The notes below the pieces were generated by a model. It saw nothing but the letters and a program-made list of their open reading frames with translations. It did not search any database and was not told the DNA's origin. Positions 27,606 to 37,835 of a stretch of DNA of 64,000 nt are shown here, piece after piece; the stretch's first letter is position 1, and every line of letters starts with the position of its first letter. Position numbers and translations under genes: made by a program. The stretch lies in the NCBI RefSeq assembly GCF_030407165.1, contig NZ_CP129111.1, positions 1,116,001 through 1,180,000 of the forward strand. The letters run 5' to 3'. This stretch comes from Fontisubflavum oceani. Lineage in GTDB: Bacteria > Pseudomonadota > Alphaproteobacteria > Rhodobacterales > Rhodobacteraceae.

Positions 27606-29198
27606 ATGTATTTTTTCGAACCCTATATGGTTGTGATGCTGATCGGTATTGGCATTTTGGCAGCGTCTTTGGCGCTGATTCTCAACCAGTGGGTGTTTAG
27701 CGGTCGCACCCGGCGCAGCCCTCATATGGTCTTGGGCGCACTTGATACGCCGCGAAGCTACGTTTTCCACGATGGCTATCTGGTGTCAGAACATGATGAG
27801 GACGAATACTTCATCGCCGATCCGTCCGACCGGGCGCGGGCCTGGGCGGCTCTGGTCGAGGGCCTGAAGCCGCTTAACCCGGATATTGCGACCTCGATGC
27901 GGGCGCTGGCGGACCGTCGGGAGGGGTTCCTGCTGATCGGTCAAGTCGGCAGTGATGCGCTTTCCGTTTCCGGGCGAGCCCAGGGCGAAGTTGTGACCGT
28001 TACGGTATCCAGCGTTGAAGAAAGCCGTGCTCGCCATGCGATACACAAGGATAGCCTAGACGGGTTCCACGATGAAATGCAGGGCTTGCGCACAGCGGTG
28101 GATTTTTTACCGGTGCCGATGTGGCGCGAACGGAGCGATGGGCAGATTACGTGGGCCAATGGCGCCTATTATCGACTGCTCGAGCGGGCCAATGACATTG
28201 ATGGCCCGCTGGTGTGGCCGATCCGCAGATTGTTTGCTGAGCAGTTGGACCCGCTGCCAGACCCTGGCGCGTTTCGCCGCTGCCAGTTGATGATGCATGA
28301 CCAGGAGGAGCCAAGTTGGTTTGACGTCTCGATGACAGATCAGGGCGAGTCCAAGCTCTTCGCCGCACGGCCAATTGACCAACTGGTCGCGGCTGAGACG
28401 AATCTGCGGAACTTCGTTCAAACACTTTCAAAGACCTTTGCTCATTTGCCGATTGGTCTGGCGATATTCAATAAGAAGCGCGAGTTGGTCTTGTTTAACC
28501 CGGCGCTTTTGACGCTTTCGACCCTCGATCCAGAATGGCTGTCATCGCGGCCAAGCCTGTTTTCGTTCCTTGATCAACTGCGTGAACGGCAACGCATGCC
28601 TGAGCCCAAGGACTACAAAGCGTGGCGGGCAAGTTTGTCGGAACTGGAGCAGGCGGCGCAGGACGGTAGCTATCAAGAGTTATGGACGTTGCCGACGGGG
28701 CAAACCTATCGGGTCATCGGCAAGCCGCACCCCGATGGTGCGGTTGCGTTCATGTTCGAAGATATCAGTTCTGAAGTATCTCTGACGCGGCAGTTTCGGT
28801 CCGATCTGGAGCTCTACCAATCGGTCTTGGACGAAAGTGATGGCGCGCTTGCGGTGTTCTCCAAGGACGGTCGATTGATCCTCAGCAATGCTGCTTATGC
28901 CGAGCTTTGGGGCGTAGATCCGCGCGAGATGCTCAGCACTATGAGCCTGGTCGAGGCAACCCGGACTTGGCAGAGGCTGGCAAACCCTTCGCCGGTCTGG
29001 GGCGACATACGTGCCTTCGCGGGACAGGAGGCTGAACGGGCCGCCTGGTCTGACGATGTGACATTGGCGGATGGGCGGATGCTCGAATGCCGCGTTGCAC
29101 CCTTGAAGGGTGGCTCGATGGTTGTGACCTTTCAGCCGGTCTCTAGGGCGACGGAGTTGGTTGATGTCGCACAACGGACCCTGGCTGTCGCCGACTAG
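27606..29198 (+). CDS. Membrane-anchored PAS-domain protein without kinase
   Basis: A 530-residue protein with one N-terminal transmembrane helix (EPYMVVMLIGIGILAASLAL). It has at least three PAS-like modules: one near residues 170-260 (VDFLPVPMWRERSDGQITWA), one near 290-390 (AHLPIGLAIFNKKRELVLFN, FMFEDISSEVSLTR) and one near 410-510 (DGALAVFSKDGRLILSNAAY). It ends after the last PAS and lacks H-box, ATPase, GGDEF or EAL motifs, so it cannot signal as a conventional kinase. Start ATG 27606 follows AAAAGG. Similar PAS proteins next to tsaE occur in Rhodobacterales. Its role is unknown; a sensor that signals by protein contact is possible. Confidence 0.82.
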   Translation: MYFFEPYMVVMLIGIGILAASLALILNQWVFSGRTRRSPHMVLGALDTPRSYVFHDGYLVSEHDEDEYFIADPSDRARAWAALVEGLKPLNPDIATSMRALADRREGFLLIGQVGSDALSVSGRAQGEVVTVTVSSVEESRARHAIHKDSLDGFHDEMQGLRTAVDFLPVPMWRERSDGQITWANGAYYRLLERANDIDGPLVWPIRRLFAEQLDPLPDPGAFRRCQLMMHDQEEPSWFDVSMTDQGESKLFAARPIDQLVAAETNLRNFVQTLSKTFAHLPIGLAIFNKKRELVLFNPALLTLSTLDPEWLSSRPSLFSFLDQLRERQRMPEPKDYKAWRASLSELEQAAQDGSYQELWTLPTGQTYRVIGKPHPDGAVAFMFEDISSEVSLTRQFRSDLELYQSVLDESDGALAVFSKDGRLILSNAAYAELWGVDPREMLSTMSLVEATRTWQRLANPSPVWGDIRAFAGQEAERAAWSDDVTLADGRMLECRVAPLKGGSMVVTFQPVSRATELVDVAQRTLAVAD

Positions 29199-29263
29199 AC
29201 TAAAGGCTTTCTTGGCAGAGGTAAGTGTTGCGGGCGGCGAGGCCATGGCTAAACTCTGTCGTC

Positions 29264-29788
29264 ATGTCCGAGCTTCCCCTCCGTTCGATGGATTATCCGC
29301 CTGCGCTGCTACAGCGGGTCAGTTCCAGCCCCGCTGCAACCGCTGAGCTTGCGGCGCGTATGGCGCCGGAATTGGCGGCGGGTGACACGCTCCTCCTGAG
29401 CGGTGACCTGGGCAGCGGTAAGACCCATTTTGCGCGCGCACTTATTCAGGCACGTTTGGCGGCATTCGACGCCGTCGAGGACGTGCCATCCCCAAGTTTC
29501 ACGCTGGTTCAGACCTACCATGCGGGCGATCTAGAGATTTGGCACTGCGATCTATATCGGCTCAGCGGACCGGATGACGTGCTTGAGTTGGGGTTAGACG
29601 ACGCTTTGAGCGAGGCGGTGTGCTTAATCGAATGGCCCGAGCGATTGAATGGCATCTGGCCTCGAGACGCGGTGTGGTTGACCTTCTCGACCGACCCGGA
29701 TGCCGCCGAAGCCCGGCTTATCACCCTGCATGCAGCGGAAATGACACCGTTGGCTGAGCGGCTGATGTGCCATTTGGAGGCCCTATGA
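29264..29788 (+). CDS. tsaE: tRNA threonylcarbamoyladenosine synthesis ATPase TsaE
   Basis: A P-loop ATPase of 174 residues that works with TsaB and TsaD in making t6A37 in tRNA. Walker A is LLLSGDLGSGKTHFARAL; the block VPSPSFTLVQTYHAGDLEIW and the HCDLYRL segment with the Walker B-like aspartate are family markers, as is CLIEWPERLNG. ATG 29264 is chosen because the upstream extension is unlike homologues; ATG 29288 is also possible. The amgK start overlaps its end (ATGA), beginning a tightly packed run of genes to addA. Confidence 0.93.
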   Translation: MSELPLRSMDYPPALLQRVSSSPAATAELAARMAPELAAGDTLLLSGDLGSGKTHFARALIQARLAAFDAVEDVPSPSFTLVQTYHAGDLEIWHCDLYRLSGPDDVLELGLDDALSEAVCLIEWPERLNGIWPRDAVWLTFSTDPDAAEARLITLHAAEMTPLAERLMCHLEAL

Positions 29789-30754
29789 CTCCATCGCTGA
29801 ACGCGTTTCTGGCACGGGAGGGTTGGGCCCAAGCGACGCGGACGCCTCTGGCAGGTGATGCGTCGGCCCGGCGATATCTGCGGTTGCACGATAGAGCGCG
29901 CGACAGGCGCGCGGTCGTGATGTTGGCTCCGCCAGAAGATCGAACAAGCTTTGAGGCGTTCGGGGCGATCGCGCGATATCTGACCGATCAAGGCCTTTCC
30001 GCACCAGAGATTTGGGCCGCAGATTCCGAGTCCGGGCTGATGCTGATCGAGGATCTGGGCGACGATCTCATGGCCCGAATAGTGGCCGAAAACCCGGGCA
30101 CAGCGACCGCGCTTTATACTGCGGCGTGTGATCTGACGACGCATTTGGCCGGGCTCACACCTCCCCCGGCTTTGGTGACGCTCACGCCGCATCGCATGGT
30201 GGAGATGATCGATATCACCTTCGAGAGCCTGGAACCCGGTGATGATACAGAAACCTTGCGCGACCGATTGGCGGCGGCACTTTTGTCTGCTTTCGGGGCC
30301 TATTTGACCGGCCACGAAACACTGATTTTGCGGGATTATCACGCGGAGAACCTGATATGGCTGCCCGATCGCGCCGGATTGGCTCGTGTCGGGCTGTTGG
30401 ATTTCCAAGACGCGGTTTTCGGCCCTGTGGGCTATGATCTGATCTCGCTTTTGGATGATGCCCGCCGGGATGTGCCAGAGGCGCTGGAAGCGGCGGTTGA
30501 TCCAGAGGCAGGCGACAGATTTGGAGCTTGAGCCAGACCGGTTCATGCTCACCTGCGCCATCCTCTCGGTACAGCGGAACTTGCGGATATTGGGCGTCTT
30601 TTCCAGGCTGGCCAGAACCGAGGGGAAGACCATGTATCTGCGCCATATCCCGCGCGTGGCAGGGCATATTCGGCGGGCCGTCGATCATCCAGAGCTGGCG
30701 GATCTCCGCGCGCCGGTTATTCAGCTTCTGGACCATTGGGCGGCGCCTGCATGA
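29785..30754 (+). CDS. amgK: N-acetylmuramate/N-acetylglucosamine kinase AmgK (frameshifted)
   Basis: An aminoglycoside-phosphotransferase-fold sugar kinase that makes MurNAc-1-phosphate during peptidoglycan recycling. From ATG 29785 the first frame carries TPLAGDASARRYLRL, LMLIEDLGDDLMAR, the catalytic ILRDYHAENLIWLPD and VGLLDFQDAVFGPVGYDLI. It then slips; the C-terminal part in another frame reads DRFMLTCAILSVQRNLRILG and RHIPRVAGHIRRAVDHPEL. Removing one T near 30497 (GGTTGA to GGTGA) joins them into about 322 residues. murU follows with an ATGA overlap, giving the MurU-AmgK route to UDP-MurNAc that bypasses MurA, the fosfomycin target. Confidence 0.88.
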
Positions 30755-31446
30755 CCCCGAAAGCTTGCATGATCCTGGCCGCCGGGTTCGGCACCCGGAT
30801 GGGTGCGCTGACGGCGGAGCGGCCAAAGCCGTTGATCGAAGTCGCCGGGCGCCGCTTGATCGACCATGCGTTGGATCTCGCCCGCTCGGCTGGCGCAGGG
30901 CCGATCGTGGTGAATGGACATTACCGGGCCGAACAGATCGCGGCGCATTTGGCCGGTGTGCCTGATGTTCAGTTTCTTCACGAGACTCCAGATATTCTGG
31001 ATTCCGGCGGCGGTGTTCGAAACGCGTTGCCGGTTTTGGGAGAAAACCCGTTTTGGACACTGAATTCCGACGCGGTTTGGCGGGGGGACAACCCACTTGG
31101 CCTATTGTCGGAGGCTTGGACACCGCGCAAGATGGGCGGTTTGATGTTGCTGGTCCCCCCTGAGCGAGCGGTTGGTCGTCAAGGTGGGGGTGATTTTCGT
31201 CTGCTGGAGAGTGGCCAGTTGACACCGGATAAGACGGGCCAGGTCTGGACCGGTGCGCAGATCCTCGACCCGGCAGTGTTTCAAGATACGCCTGAAGGTC
31301 CGTTCTCGATGTGGGTGATTTGGCGCAAGCTGATGGCGGAAGGGCGGCTCTATGGCCTAGTCTATCCAGGGTTTTGGGCCGATGTTGGGCATCCGATCGG
31401 AATCGCGCTGGCCGAAGAAATGTTGGGTCAAACCGATGATGTTTGA
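30751..31446 (+). CDS. murU: N-acetylmuramate-1-phosphate uridylyltransferase MurU
   Basis: A 231-residue nucleotidyltransferase: CMILAAGFGTRMGALTAERP followed by KPLIEVAGRRLIDHALD, the sugar-phosphate nucleotidyltransferase signature. Later blocks are GPIVVNGHYRAEQIAAHL and FWTLNSDAVWRGDN with the metal aspartate. Its position directly after amgK, with overlapping stop and start, assigns it to UDP-MurNAc formation rather than to another sugar nucleotide. It should salvage MurNAc from turnover and feed MurC. Its own stop overlaps the start of addB. Confidence 0.93.
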   Translation: MTPKACMILAAGFGTRMGALTAERPKPLIEVAGRRLIDHALDLARSAGAGPIVVNGHYRAEQIAAHLAGVPDVQFLHETPDILDSGGGVRNALPVLGENPFWTLNSDAVWRGDNPLGLLSEAWTPRKMGGLMLLVPPERAVGRQGGGDFRLLESGQLTPDKTGQVWTGAQILDPAVFQDTPEGPFSMWVIWRKLMAEGRLYGLVYPGFWADVGHPIGIALAEEMLGQTDDV

Positions 31447-34387
31447 GCCGAGCGACGCGCCACGGGTCTTTGCGACGCCGTTGGGAGTCGATTTCACGTC
31501 TGCCTTGATCGAGGGGGTGGAAGCTCGGCTCGATGGGCAGCCGCCAGAGGCGCTGGCCCGGGTCGAGATCTATGTCAACACGGCCCGGATGCAGCGTCGC
31601 CTGACCGCCCAATTTGCTGAGCGTCAGGCGAGTTTTTTGCCGCGCATTCGCCCAGTGACCGATCTCGCGGCGCGTCCCGACATGGCCGGTTTGCCGCCCG
31701 CGATGTCCCCCCTGCGCCTGAGGCTGCAATTGAGCCAGCTGATTGCCAAATTGCTGGACCAGCGCCCTGATCTGGCCCCCCGTGCCGCGCTTTATCCACT
31801 GGCGGATAGCCTCGCTGATTTGATGGGGGAGATGCAGGAGGAACGGGTGACACCCGAGGCCGTGCAACGCCTGGACGTGGCCGAGCACGCGCAACACTGG
31901 CAGCGCAGCCAGGCGTTTTTGTCAATTGTGGCGCCGTTTTTCGCGGGCGAAGACAGTCTGACGGTCGAAGCCCGCCATTCCGCCGTGGTCGACCGACTGG
32001 CAAAAGCGTGGCAAAGCGTACCGCCGACACATCCGATCATCGTTGCGGGGTCTACAGGGTCACGCGGGGCGACTGCGCGCTTCATGCGGGCCGTTGCCGC
32101 GCTTCCGCAAGGGGCAGTGGTGCTGCCAGGGTTGGACGGTGACATGCCGGAGGAGGTTTGGGCCGGATTGCTGCATGGTCGTGCTGTTGGCTTGGGGGGC
32201 GAGGATCACCCGCAGTTCCGGCTTGGGAAGTTTGCCGAAAGCCTCGGATTGGCGCCCAAAGCGATCCCCGAATGGAGTGGAACGCCGCCCGCCCATCCGC
32301 GCCGGAACCGCTTGATCTCTCTGGCGTTGCGACCAGCGCCTGTCACCGATCAATGGCGTGAGGAGGGGCCGAAATTGGGGGATCTGTCCCCCGCCGTCGC
32401 CGATATGAGTTTGATCGAGGCACCGACGCCGCAGGCCGAAGCCGTCGCCATCGCGCTTCGGTTGCGGAAGGCGGCGGAAACAGGGCAGCGCGCGGCGTTG
32501 ATCAGCCCCGATCGTACGCTGACCCGGCAGGTGACGGCGGCTCTGGATCGGTGGGGTATCCTACCCGATGACAGTGCCGGGCAACCTTTGTCTTTGACCG
32601 CGGCGGGGCGGCTCTTGCGCCATGTTGCCGAGCTGTTGAGTGCGCGCCCAACCGCAGAGGCGCTGTTGGTGCTGCTGAAACATCCGCTGACGCATTCGGC
32701 GCGCGAGGATCGCGGCGCGCATCTGCTGCGGGCGCGGGATTTGGAATTGCAAATCTTAAGAGGCGGTGGCCCCTATCCGGAACGTGGCGATCTTCTGGAT
32801 TGGGCGGCCAAACGGGAAACGGATTCCGGCGCGGTCGCATGGGCCAGTTGGGTCTCCGACCTTCTTCTGTCGGTGCATGGGACGGAGGCGGTTTCGCTCG
32901 CGGATCATGTCGCGCGCCATCTGACATTGGCTGAGGCCCTGGCGGCGGGGCCCGGTGCGGATGGCGCGGGGGACCTTTGGGCGCGGGAAGATGGGCAGGC
33001 GGTTCAGCGTCTGATGCAAGCTGTGGTGGCAGATGCGGATGCGGGGGGCATGTTGAGTCCGTCCGAGTATCGCGATCTGATAGGCGCGGTTCTGGATGAT
33101 GCAGAGGCGCGCAACCCGGTCCGCCCCCATGTGCGGATCATGATTTGGGGGGCGTTGGAGGCGCGGGTTCAGGGCGCCGATCTGTTGATTTTAGCGGGGT
33201 TGAACGAAGGTGTTTGGCCAGCCGCGCCAGGGGCCGACCCATGGCTGAACCGGGCGATGCGAGCCGAGGCCGGGCTGCGCCTGCCGGATCGGCAGATCGG
33301 TCTCTCGGCCCATGATTTTCAGCAAGCGGTGGCAGCCCGCGAGGTTTGGCTCAGTCGGGCGAAACGAGATGCGGAAACCGAAACGGTGCCATCGCGTTGG
33401 GTGAACCGATTGGTGAACCTGATGGAGGGAACCGGGCCCGAGGCGCGCGCGACCCTGGCGGAGATGCGGGCCCGAGGCCAGGAATGGCTGGCCATGGCTG
33501 AGGCATTGGGCACGCCCGAAGCGCCGGTGCCCCCCGCGCCGCGCCCGGCGCCGAGGCCGCCAGTAACGGCCAGGCCAAACCGCCTCTCGGTGACGCAGAT
33601 CGAGAAACTGGTGCGCGACCCTTATGCAATCTATGCGCAGAAAGTTCTGCGGTTGAGGCCACTGGACCCGCTGAGGCAAGCGCCCGATGCACGTCTGCGC
33701 GGCACGGCGCTGCACGCGATGCTGCGCAGTTTCGTGGAGATCACACGCGATGGGTTGCCAGCGGATGCAGAGGCGCTTTTCACTCGGCTTGCCGATGCGG
33801 CGCTTCGCCAAGAGGTGCCTTGGCCCGTGGCGCGACGCCTTTGGCAAGCGCGTCTGGCGCGGGTTGCACCGTGGTTCGTCGCGACTGAGCGGGCGCGGCG
33901 CGCGTTTGCGGTGCCGCATCGATTGGAGTTCTCTGCGGAGCTTCTTATAAAAGATAAGTCGTTTACGCTAACCGGGACAGCGGACCGCCTTGACCTGACG
34001 CCCGAGGGCGCGTTGGCAATTTATGACTATAAGACCGGGGCTGTTCCGTCTGCGGATCAGGAACGGTTCTTCAACAAACAGCTTTGGCTTGAGGCGATGA
34101 TGGCGCGGGGTGGCGCTTTCGGAGAGGTCACGGAGGTGGCCCGGATCGCCTATATCGGGCTTGGCAGCGGCGGAACCGTGTTGAGCCATGATGCGACGCC
34201 AGACGAGATCGATCAGATCGCTGCGGAGTTCGAGACGCTTCTGGCACATTATGCAGACGCGGCGAATGGCTACACATCGCGCCGCGCGATGGCCGAACTG
34301 CGCTATGCAGGCGACTACGATCATCTGGCCCGATACGGGGAGTGGGATGAGACAACCGCGCCAACAGCAGAGGAGGTGGGGGCATGA
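31439..34387 (+). CDS. addB: Double-strand break repair protein AddB
   Basis: A 982-residue subunit of the AddAB helicase-nuclease, the alphaproteobacterial counterpart of RecBCD. The N-terminal half is helicase-like but degenerate; EIYVNTARMQRRLTAQF and LLILAGLNEGVWPAAPGADP are typical of alphaproteobacterial AddB. The C-terminus is a PDDEXK nuclease: RLSVTQIEKLVRDPYAIYAQ, LRGTALHAMLRSFVE and LAIYDYKTGAVPSADQERFF with the catalytic D and K. ATG 31439 fits homologues that begin MF; ATG 31436 is three bases earlier. It overlaps murU by eight bases and addA by four, so it is one transcription unit. Confidence 0.95.
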   Translation: MFEPSDAPRVFATPLGVDFTSALIEGVEARLDGQPPEALARVEIYVNTARMQRRLTAQFAERQASFLPRIRPVTDLAARPDMAGLPPAMSPLRLRLQLSQLIAKLLDQRPDLAPRAALYPLADSLADLMGEMQEERVTPEAVQRLDVAEHAQHWQRSQAFLSIVAPFFAGEDSLTVEARHSAVVDRLAKAWQSVPPTHPIIVAGSTGSRGATARFMRAVAALPQGAVVLPGLDGDMPEEVWAGLLHGRAVGLGGEDHPQFRLGKFAESLGLAPKAIPEWSGTPPAHPRRNRLISLALRPAPVTDQWREEGPKLGDLSPAVADMSLIEAPTPQAEAVAIALRLRKAAETGQRAALISPDRTLTRQVTAALDRWGILPDDSAGQPLSLTAAGRLLRHVAELLSARPTAEALLVLLKHPLTHSAREDRGAHLLRARDLELQILRGGGPYPERGDLLDWAAKRETDSGAVAWASWVSDLLLSVHGTEAVSLADHVARHLTLAEALAAGPGADGAGDLWAREDGQAVQRLMQAVVADADAGGMLSPSEYRDLIGAVLDDAEARNPVRPHVRIMIWGALEARVQGADLLILAGLNEGVWPAAPGADPWLNRAMRAEAGLRLPDRQIGLSAHDFQQAVAAREVWLSRAKRDAETETVPSRWVNRLVNLMEGTGPEARATLAEMRARGQEWLAMAEALGTPEAPVPPAPRPAPRPPVTARPNRLSVTQIEKLVRDPYAIYAQKVLRLRPLDPLRQAPDARLRGTALHAMLRSFVEITRDGLPADAEALFTRLADAALRQEVPWPVARRLWQARLARVAPWFVATERARRAFAVPHRLEFSAELLIKDKSFTLTGTADRLDLTPEGALAIYDYKTGAVPSADQERFFNKQLWLEAMMARGGAFGEVTEVARIAYIGLGSGGTVLSHDATPDEIDQIAAEFETLLAHYADAANGYTSRRAMAELRYAGDYDHLARYGEWDETTAPTAEEVGA

Positions 34388-37300
34388 CCCTCAACGATGC
34401 CTCCCGTGCGCAGGTGATCGCTGCCGACCCGGGTCAATCGACTTGGCTCTCGGCCAATGCGGGCAGTGGCAAGACCCGGGTTCTAACCGACCGGGTTGCG
34501 CGACTTCTTTTAGAAGAAGTGTCGCCGGAACGGATCCTCTGCCTGACCTATACCAAAGCCGCCGCGTCGGAGATGCAGAACCGGCTGTTCCGCCGATTGG
34601 GCGAGTGGGCCATGAAACCGGATGGTGCGTTGGCGACCGCCCTTGCGACCTTGGGTTTGGAGGCCGAGCGGATTACGCCCGAGCTTCTATCCCGCGCGCG
34701 GACGCTTTTTGCCCGTGCCATTGAGACGCCTGGCGGGCTGAAGATCCAGACGATCCATTCGTTCTGCGGCGGGGTGCTGCGGCGCTTTCCGTTGGAGGCA
34801 GGAGTTTCGCCGGGCTTCACGGAAATGGATGAGCGGGCGCAGCTTCTTTTGGCGAATGATGTGCTTGATATGTTGGCCGATGGGGAGGACGTTCCGTCTA
34901 TCGATGGAGTCGCCGCGTATCTCTCGGGCGATGACATGGCCGGGCTTGTCCGCGCGCTTCTGGCTCATCGCGATGAGGTGGAACCGCAACGTGAGCGGGA
35001 GGCGATTTTCGATTGGTTTGGGATCAATCCTGATCTGAGTGACGCGGATATTTTGAGCCAAGCCTTTCTCGGCGGCGAGCAAGTCCTGTGCGACCGCCTC
35101 GTGCCGCTCCTAGACCCTGAGAGCCGTAATTTGGGCAAGAGCCACCGCATCTTGTCTGGGTTCAACTGGGCGTCTCCTGGGTTGGAGGATTTGGCGCAAA
35201 TCGAAGAGGTCTTCCTGAGCGGACCGACCACGAAGACACCGGATGCGGCCAAGATCGGCACATTTGGCAATGCTGCAATTCGCACGGCGATGGGGGCGGA
35301 TCTGGCACCGCTGGAGGCGTTCATGCTGCGGCTTGAGGCGGCGCGACCGTTACGTCGGGCGTTGCAAACGGCGCGCAAGACCGACGCCCTGCACCGGTTC
35401 GCGACGGCGTTTCTGCCCGCCTATGACGCGGCGAAACAGGCACGCGGCTGGCTCGATTTCGATGACCTGATCCGTCATACGCGATCGCTTTTGATGGCGC
35501 CGGGTGTGGCGCAATGGGTTCTGTTCCGCCTGGACGGTGGGATCGACCATATCCTCGTGGATGAGGCGCAAGACACGGCACCGGCGCAATGGCAAATCAT
35601 CGCGAAGCTTGCCGAAGAGTTCGCGAGTGGCGAGGGTGCACGGGCCGAAACGTCGCGAACGATCTTTGTCGTTGGGGATAAGAAGCAGTCGATCTATTCG
35701 TTCCAAGGGGCGGACCCGTCTGGATTTGATCGGATGCGCGATCATTTTGCCGAGAGATTGGCGCAGATTGAGGCGCCGTTTCAATCGCGGGAGTTGATCT
35801 ATTCTTTCCGGTCGGCGGAACCGATCCTGGCTCTGGTCGATCATGTGGCAGGTGGGTTGGGGGCAGCGGGTGTGGGGCCGGATGTCACCCACACAGCGTT
35901 CAAATCGGCCTTGCCGGGGCGGGTGGATGTCTGGCCACACATCCCGAAATCAGAAAAACTTGAGCCATCGAACTGGGAGAATCCTGTAGATCTACTAGAA
36001 GAAGATCATCACCATGTGCGGCTTGCCCGACGTGTTGCCGACGCGATCAAGGAGATGTTGGATGGCAAGGTGATCATCGAGGTCGAGGAGGCAGGGCGGC
36101 CTACACGTCGGGCAGTGCGCGCGGGTGATATCCTGATCCTGGTGCAGCGGCGCTCCGACCTGTTTCACGAGATGATCGCTGCGATCAAAGGGGCTGGCCT
36201 GCCGATTGCGGGGGCGGACCGGATGCGCGTTGCGGCAGAGCTCGCCGTCAAAGATCTCGTGGCGTTGATGGCATTTTTGGCGACACCGGAGGATGATCTG
36301 TCGCTGGCGGCGGTGTTGCGATCGCCGATCTTGGGCTGGTCGGAAGCGGAACTTTTCGACTTGGCCCATGGACGAGAGGGGTTTTTGTGGCGGGCCTTGC
36401 AGAACCGAGCGGCCGAGTTTCCCGAAACGGTGGCTATACTGGAAGATCTCCGCGATCACACGGATTTTCTGCGCCCGTATGATCTGTTGGAACGGGTTCT
36501 GATCCGCCATGACGCCCGGCGTAGGCTTTTGGCGCGCTTGGGGCAGGAGGCGGAAGACGGCATCGACGCGATGTTGGGCCAGGCGCTGGCCTATGAACGG
36601 ATGGAAGTGCCGAGCCTGACCGGGTTTGTCGGCTGGTTGCAGGCCGATGACGTCACCATCAAGCGCGATCCCGGAAGTGCGGGCAATCAGATCCGGGTGA
36701 TGTCGATCCATGGGGCGAAAGGGCTGGAAGCGCCGATTGTAATCTTGCCCGATTGTGCGCAGCGCCGCGCGGGGAACCGGGGTGTGACCTTGTTGGAACC
36801 CGAGGGCGGGCCATTGGTCTGGCCGATGCCGAAAGCAGATGCCCCGGCGCTCCTACGTCCTGCGTTCGATGCGGCCGCAGCCGCAGAGGCGGAGGAGCGG
36901 AACCGGCTGCTTTATGTGGCGATGACCCGAGCGGAGAGTTGGTTGATCGTTGCGGCAGCGGGCACCTTGGGGCGGAATGCGGACCAGAGTTGGTATGGGA
37001 TGATTCGCGAAAGCGCTGAGGCATTGGGGGCTGAACCCTGCGCGATGTTTGGTGAGACGGGTTTACGATTGGAAAGCGGAGATTGGTCGGCTCCGGGGGA
37101 GTTCGCGCCGGTGGTTCAGGCCGAGGCGCCAGCTTTACCGGCTTGGGCTTTGGCCCCGGCCGTGGATGAGGGAAGGATGGTCCCCGCCCGCAGCCCATCT
37201 GATCTGGGTGGGGCGAAGTCGCTGGCCTCTGATGCAGGTGGGCTTGAGGAAGAGGCCGCCCTGCGGCGGGGGCGACTGATCCATTTGCTGCTGGAACACC

Positions 37301-37767
37301 TGCCAGGTTTGCCGGAAGCGGGATGGATAGCTGCGGCACCGGGGATTTTGGCACTGGAGGACGAGGTCGCCGAGGTCGAGGCGACCGCGTTGCTGGAGGA
37401 AGCGGTGCGGGTCCTGACCGATCCGAGCTTGTCGGACGTGTTTGCGCCGGAGGCGTTGGCGGAGGTGCCCTTGACGGCCTGGAGCGAGACACGCTCGGCG
37501 CAGATGCTCGGCGTGATCGACCGACTGATCATCACAGACGACCGGGTGCTGGCGGTCGATTTCAAATCCAATGCGTCGGTGCCAGTCGGCGCAGATGAGG
37601 TTCCGGAAGGATTGCTGCGCCAGATGGGCGCTTATGCCGAGATGTTGGCGCTCTTGTACCCGGCCCGCAGGATCGAGACGGCGATTTTGTGGACACGCAC
37701 AGCGACCTTGATGCCTTTGCCTCACGCTTCTGTCATGGCGGCGTTGCAAAGGGCGGCCACTGCTTGA
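34384..37767 (+). CDS. addA: Helicase-nuclease subunit AddA
   Basis: A 1127-residue UvrD/Rep-type helicase with a C-terminal nuclease, partner of AddB in processing broken DNA ends for RecA loading. Helicase motifs seen are Walker A WLSANAGSGKTRVLTDRVA, motif Ia CLTYTKAAASEMQNRL, motif II ILVDEAQDTAPAQWQI, VVGDKKQSIYSFQGADPS, IRVMSIHGAKGLEAPIVIL and NRLLYVAMTRAESWLIVAA. The nuclease has LGVIDRLIITDDRVLAVDFK. Length and order are as in other Rhodobacterales. It is followed after 68 bases by trxA. Confidence 0.96.
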   Translation: MTLNDASRAQVIAADPGQSTWLSANAGSGKTRVLTDRVARLLLEEVSPERILCLTYTKAAASEMQNRLFRRLGEWAMKPDGALATALATLGLEAERITPELLSRARTLFARAIETPGGLKIQTIHSFCGGVLRRFPLEAGVSPGFTEMDERAQLLLANDVLDMLADGEDVPSIDGVAAYLSGDDMAGLVRALLAHRDEVEPQREREAIFDWFGINPDLSDADILSQAFLGGEQVLCDRLVPLLDPESRNLGKSHRILSGFNWASPGLEDLAQIEEVFLSGPTTKTPDAAKIGTFGNAAIRTAMGADLAPLEAFMLRLEAARPLRRALQTARKTDALHRFATAFLPAYDAAKQARGWLDFDDLIRHTRSLLMAPGVAQWVLFRLDGGIDHILVDEAQDTAPAQWQIIAKLAEEFASGEGARAETSRTIFVVGDKKQSIYSFQGADPSGFDRMRDHFAERLAQIEAPFQSRELIYSFRSAEPILALVDHVAGGLGAAGVGPDVTHTAFKSALPGRVDVWPHIPKSEKLEPSNWENPVDLLEEDHHHVRLARRVADAIKEMLDGKVIIEVEEAGRPTRRAVRAGDILILVQRRSDLFHEMIAAIKGAGLPIAGADRMRVAAELAVKDLVALMAFLATPEDDLSLAAVLRSPILGWSEAELFDLAHGREGFLWRALQNRAAEFPETVAILEDLRDHTDFLRPYDLLERVLIRHDARRRLLARLGQEAEDGIDAMLGQALAYERMEVPSLTGFVGWLQADDVTIKRDPGSAGNQIRVMSIHGAKGLEAPIVILPDCAQRRAGNRGVTLLEPEGGPLVWPMPKADAPALLRPAFDAAAAAEAEERNRLLYVAMTRAESWLIVAAAGTLGRNADQSWYGMIRESAEALGAEPCAMFGETGLRLESGDWSAPGEFAPVVQAEAPALPAWALAPAVDEGRMVPARSPSDLGGAKSLASDAGGLEEEAALRRGRLIHLLLEHLPGLPEAGWIAAAPGILALEDEVAEVEATALLEEAVRVLTDPSLSDVFAPEALAEVPLTAWSETRSAQMLGVIDRLIITDDRVLAVDFKSNASVPVGADEVPEGLLRQMGAYAEMLALLYPARRIETAILWTRTATLMPLPHASVMAALQRAATA

Positions 37768-37835
37768 CCTCAGGCGGGCGCGTCCATACCTTCAGCGTCC
37801 AAGCACAATTTCCGCGCCTTTGAGGAGAGCGACCT

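Noticed and set aside
30215..31897. 560-codon minus-strand open frame across amgK, murU and addB
   Set aside because: Antisense to well-supported genes, with repetitive Arg/Pro/His composition typical of shadow frames in GC-rich DNA.
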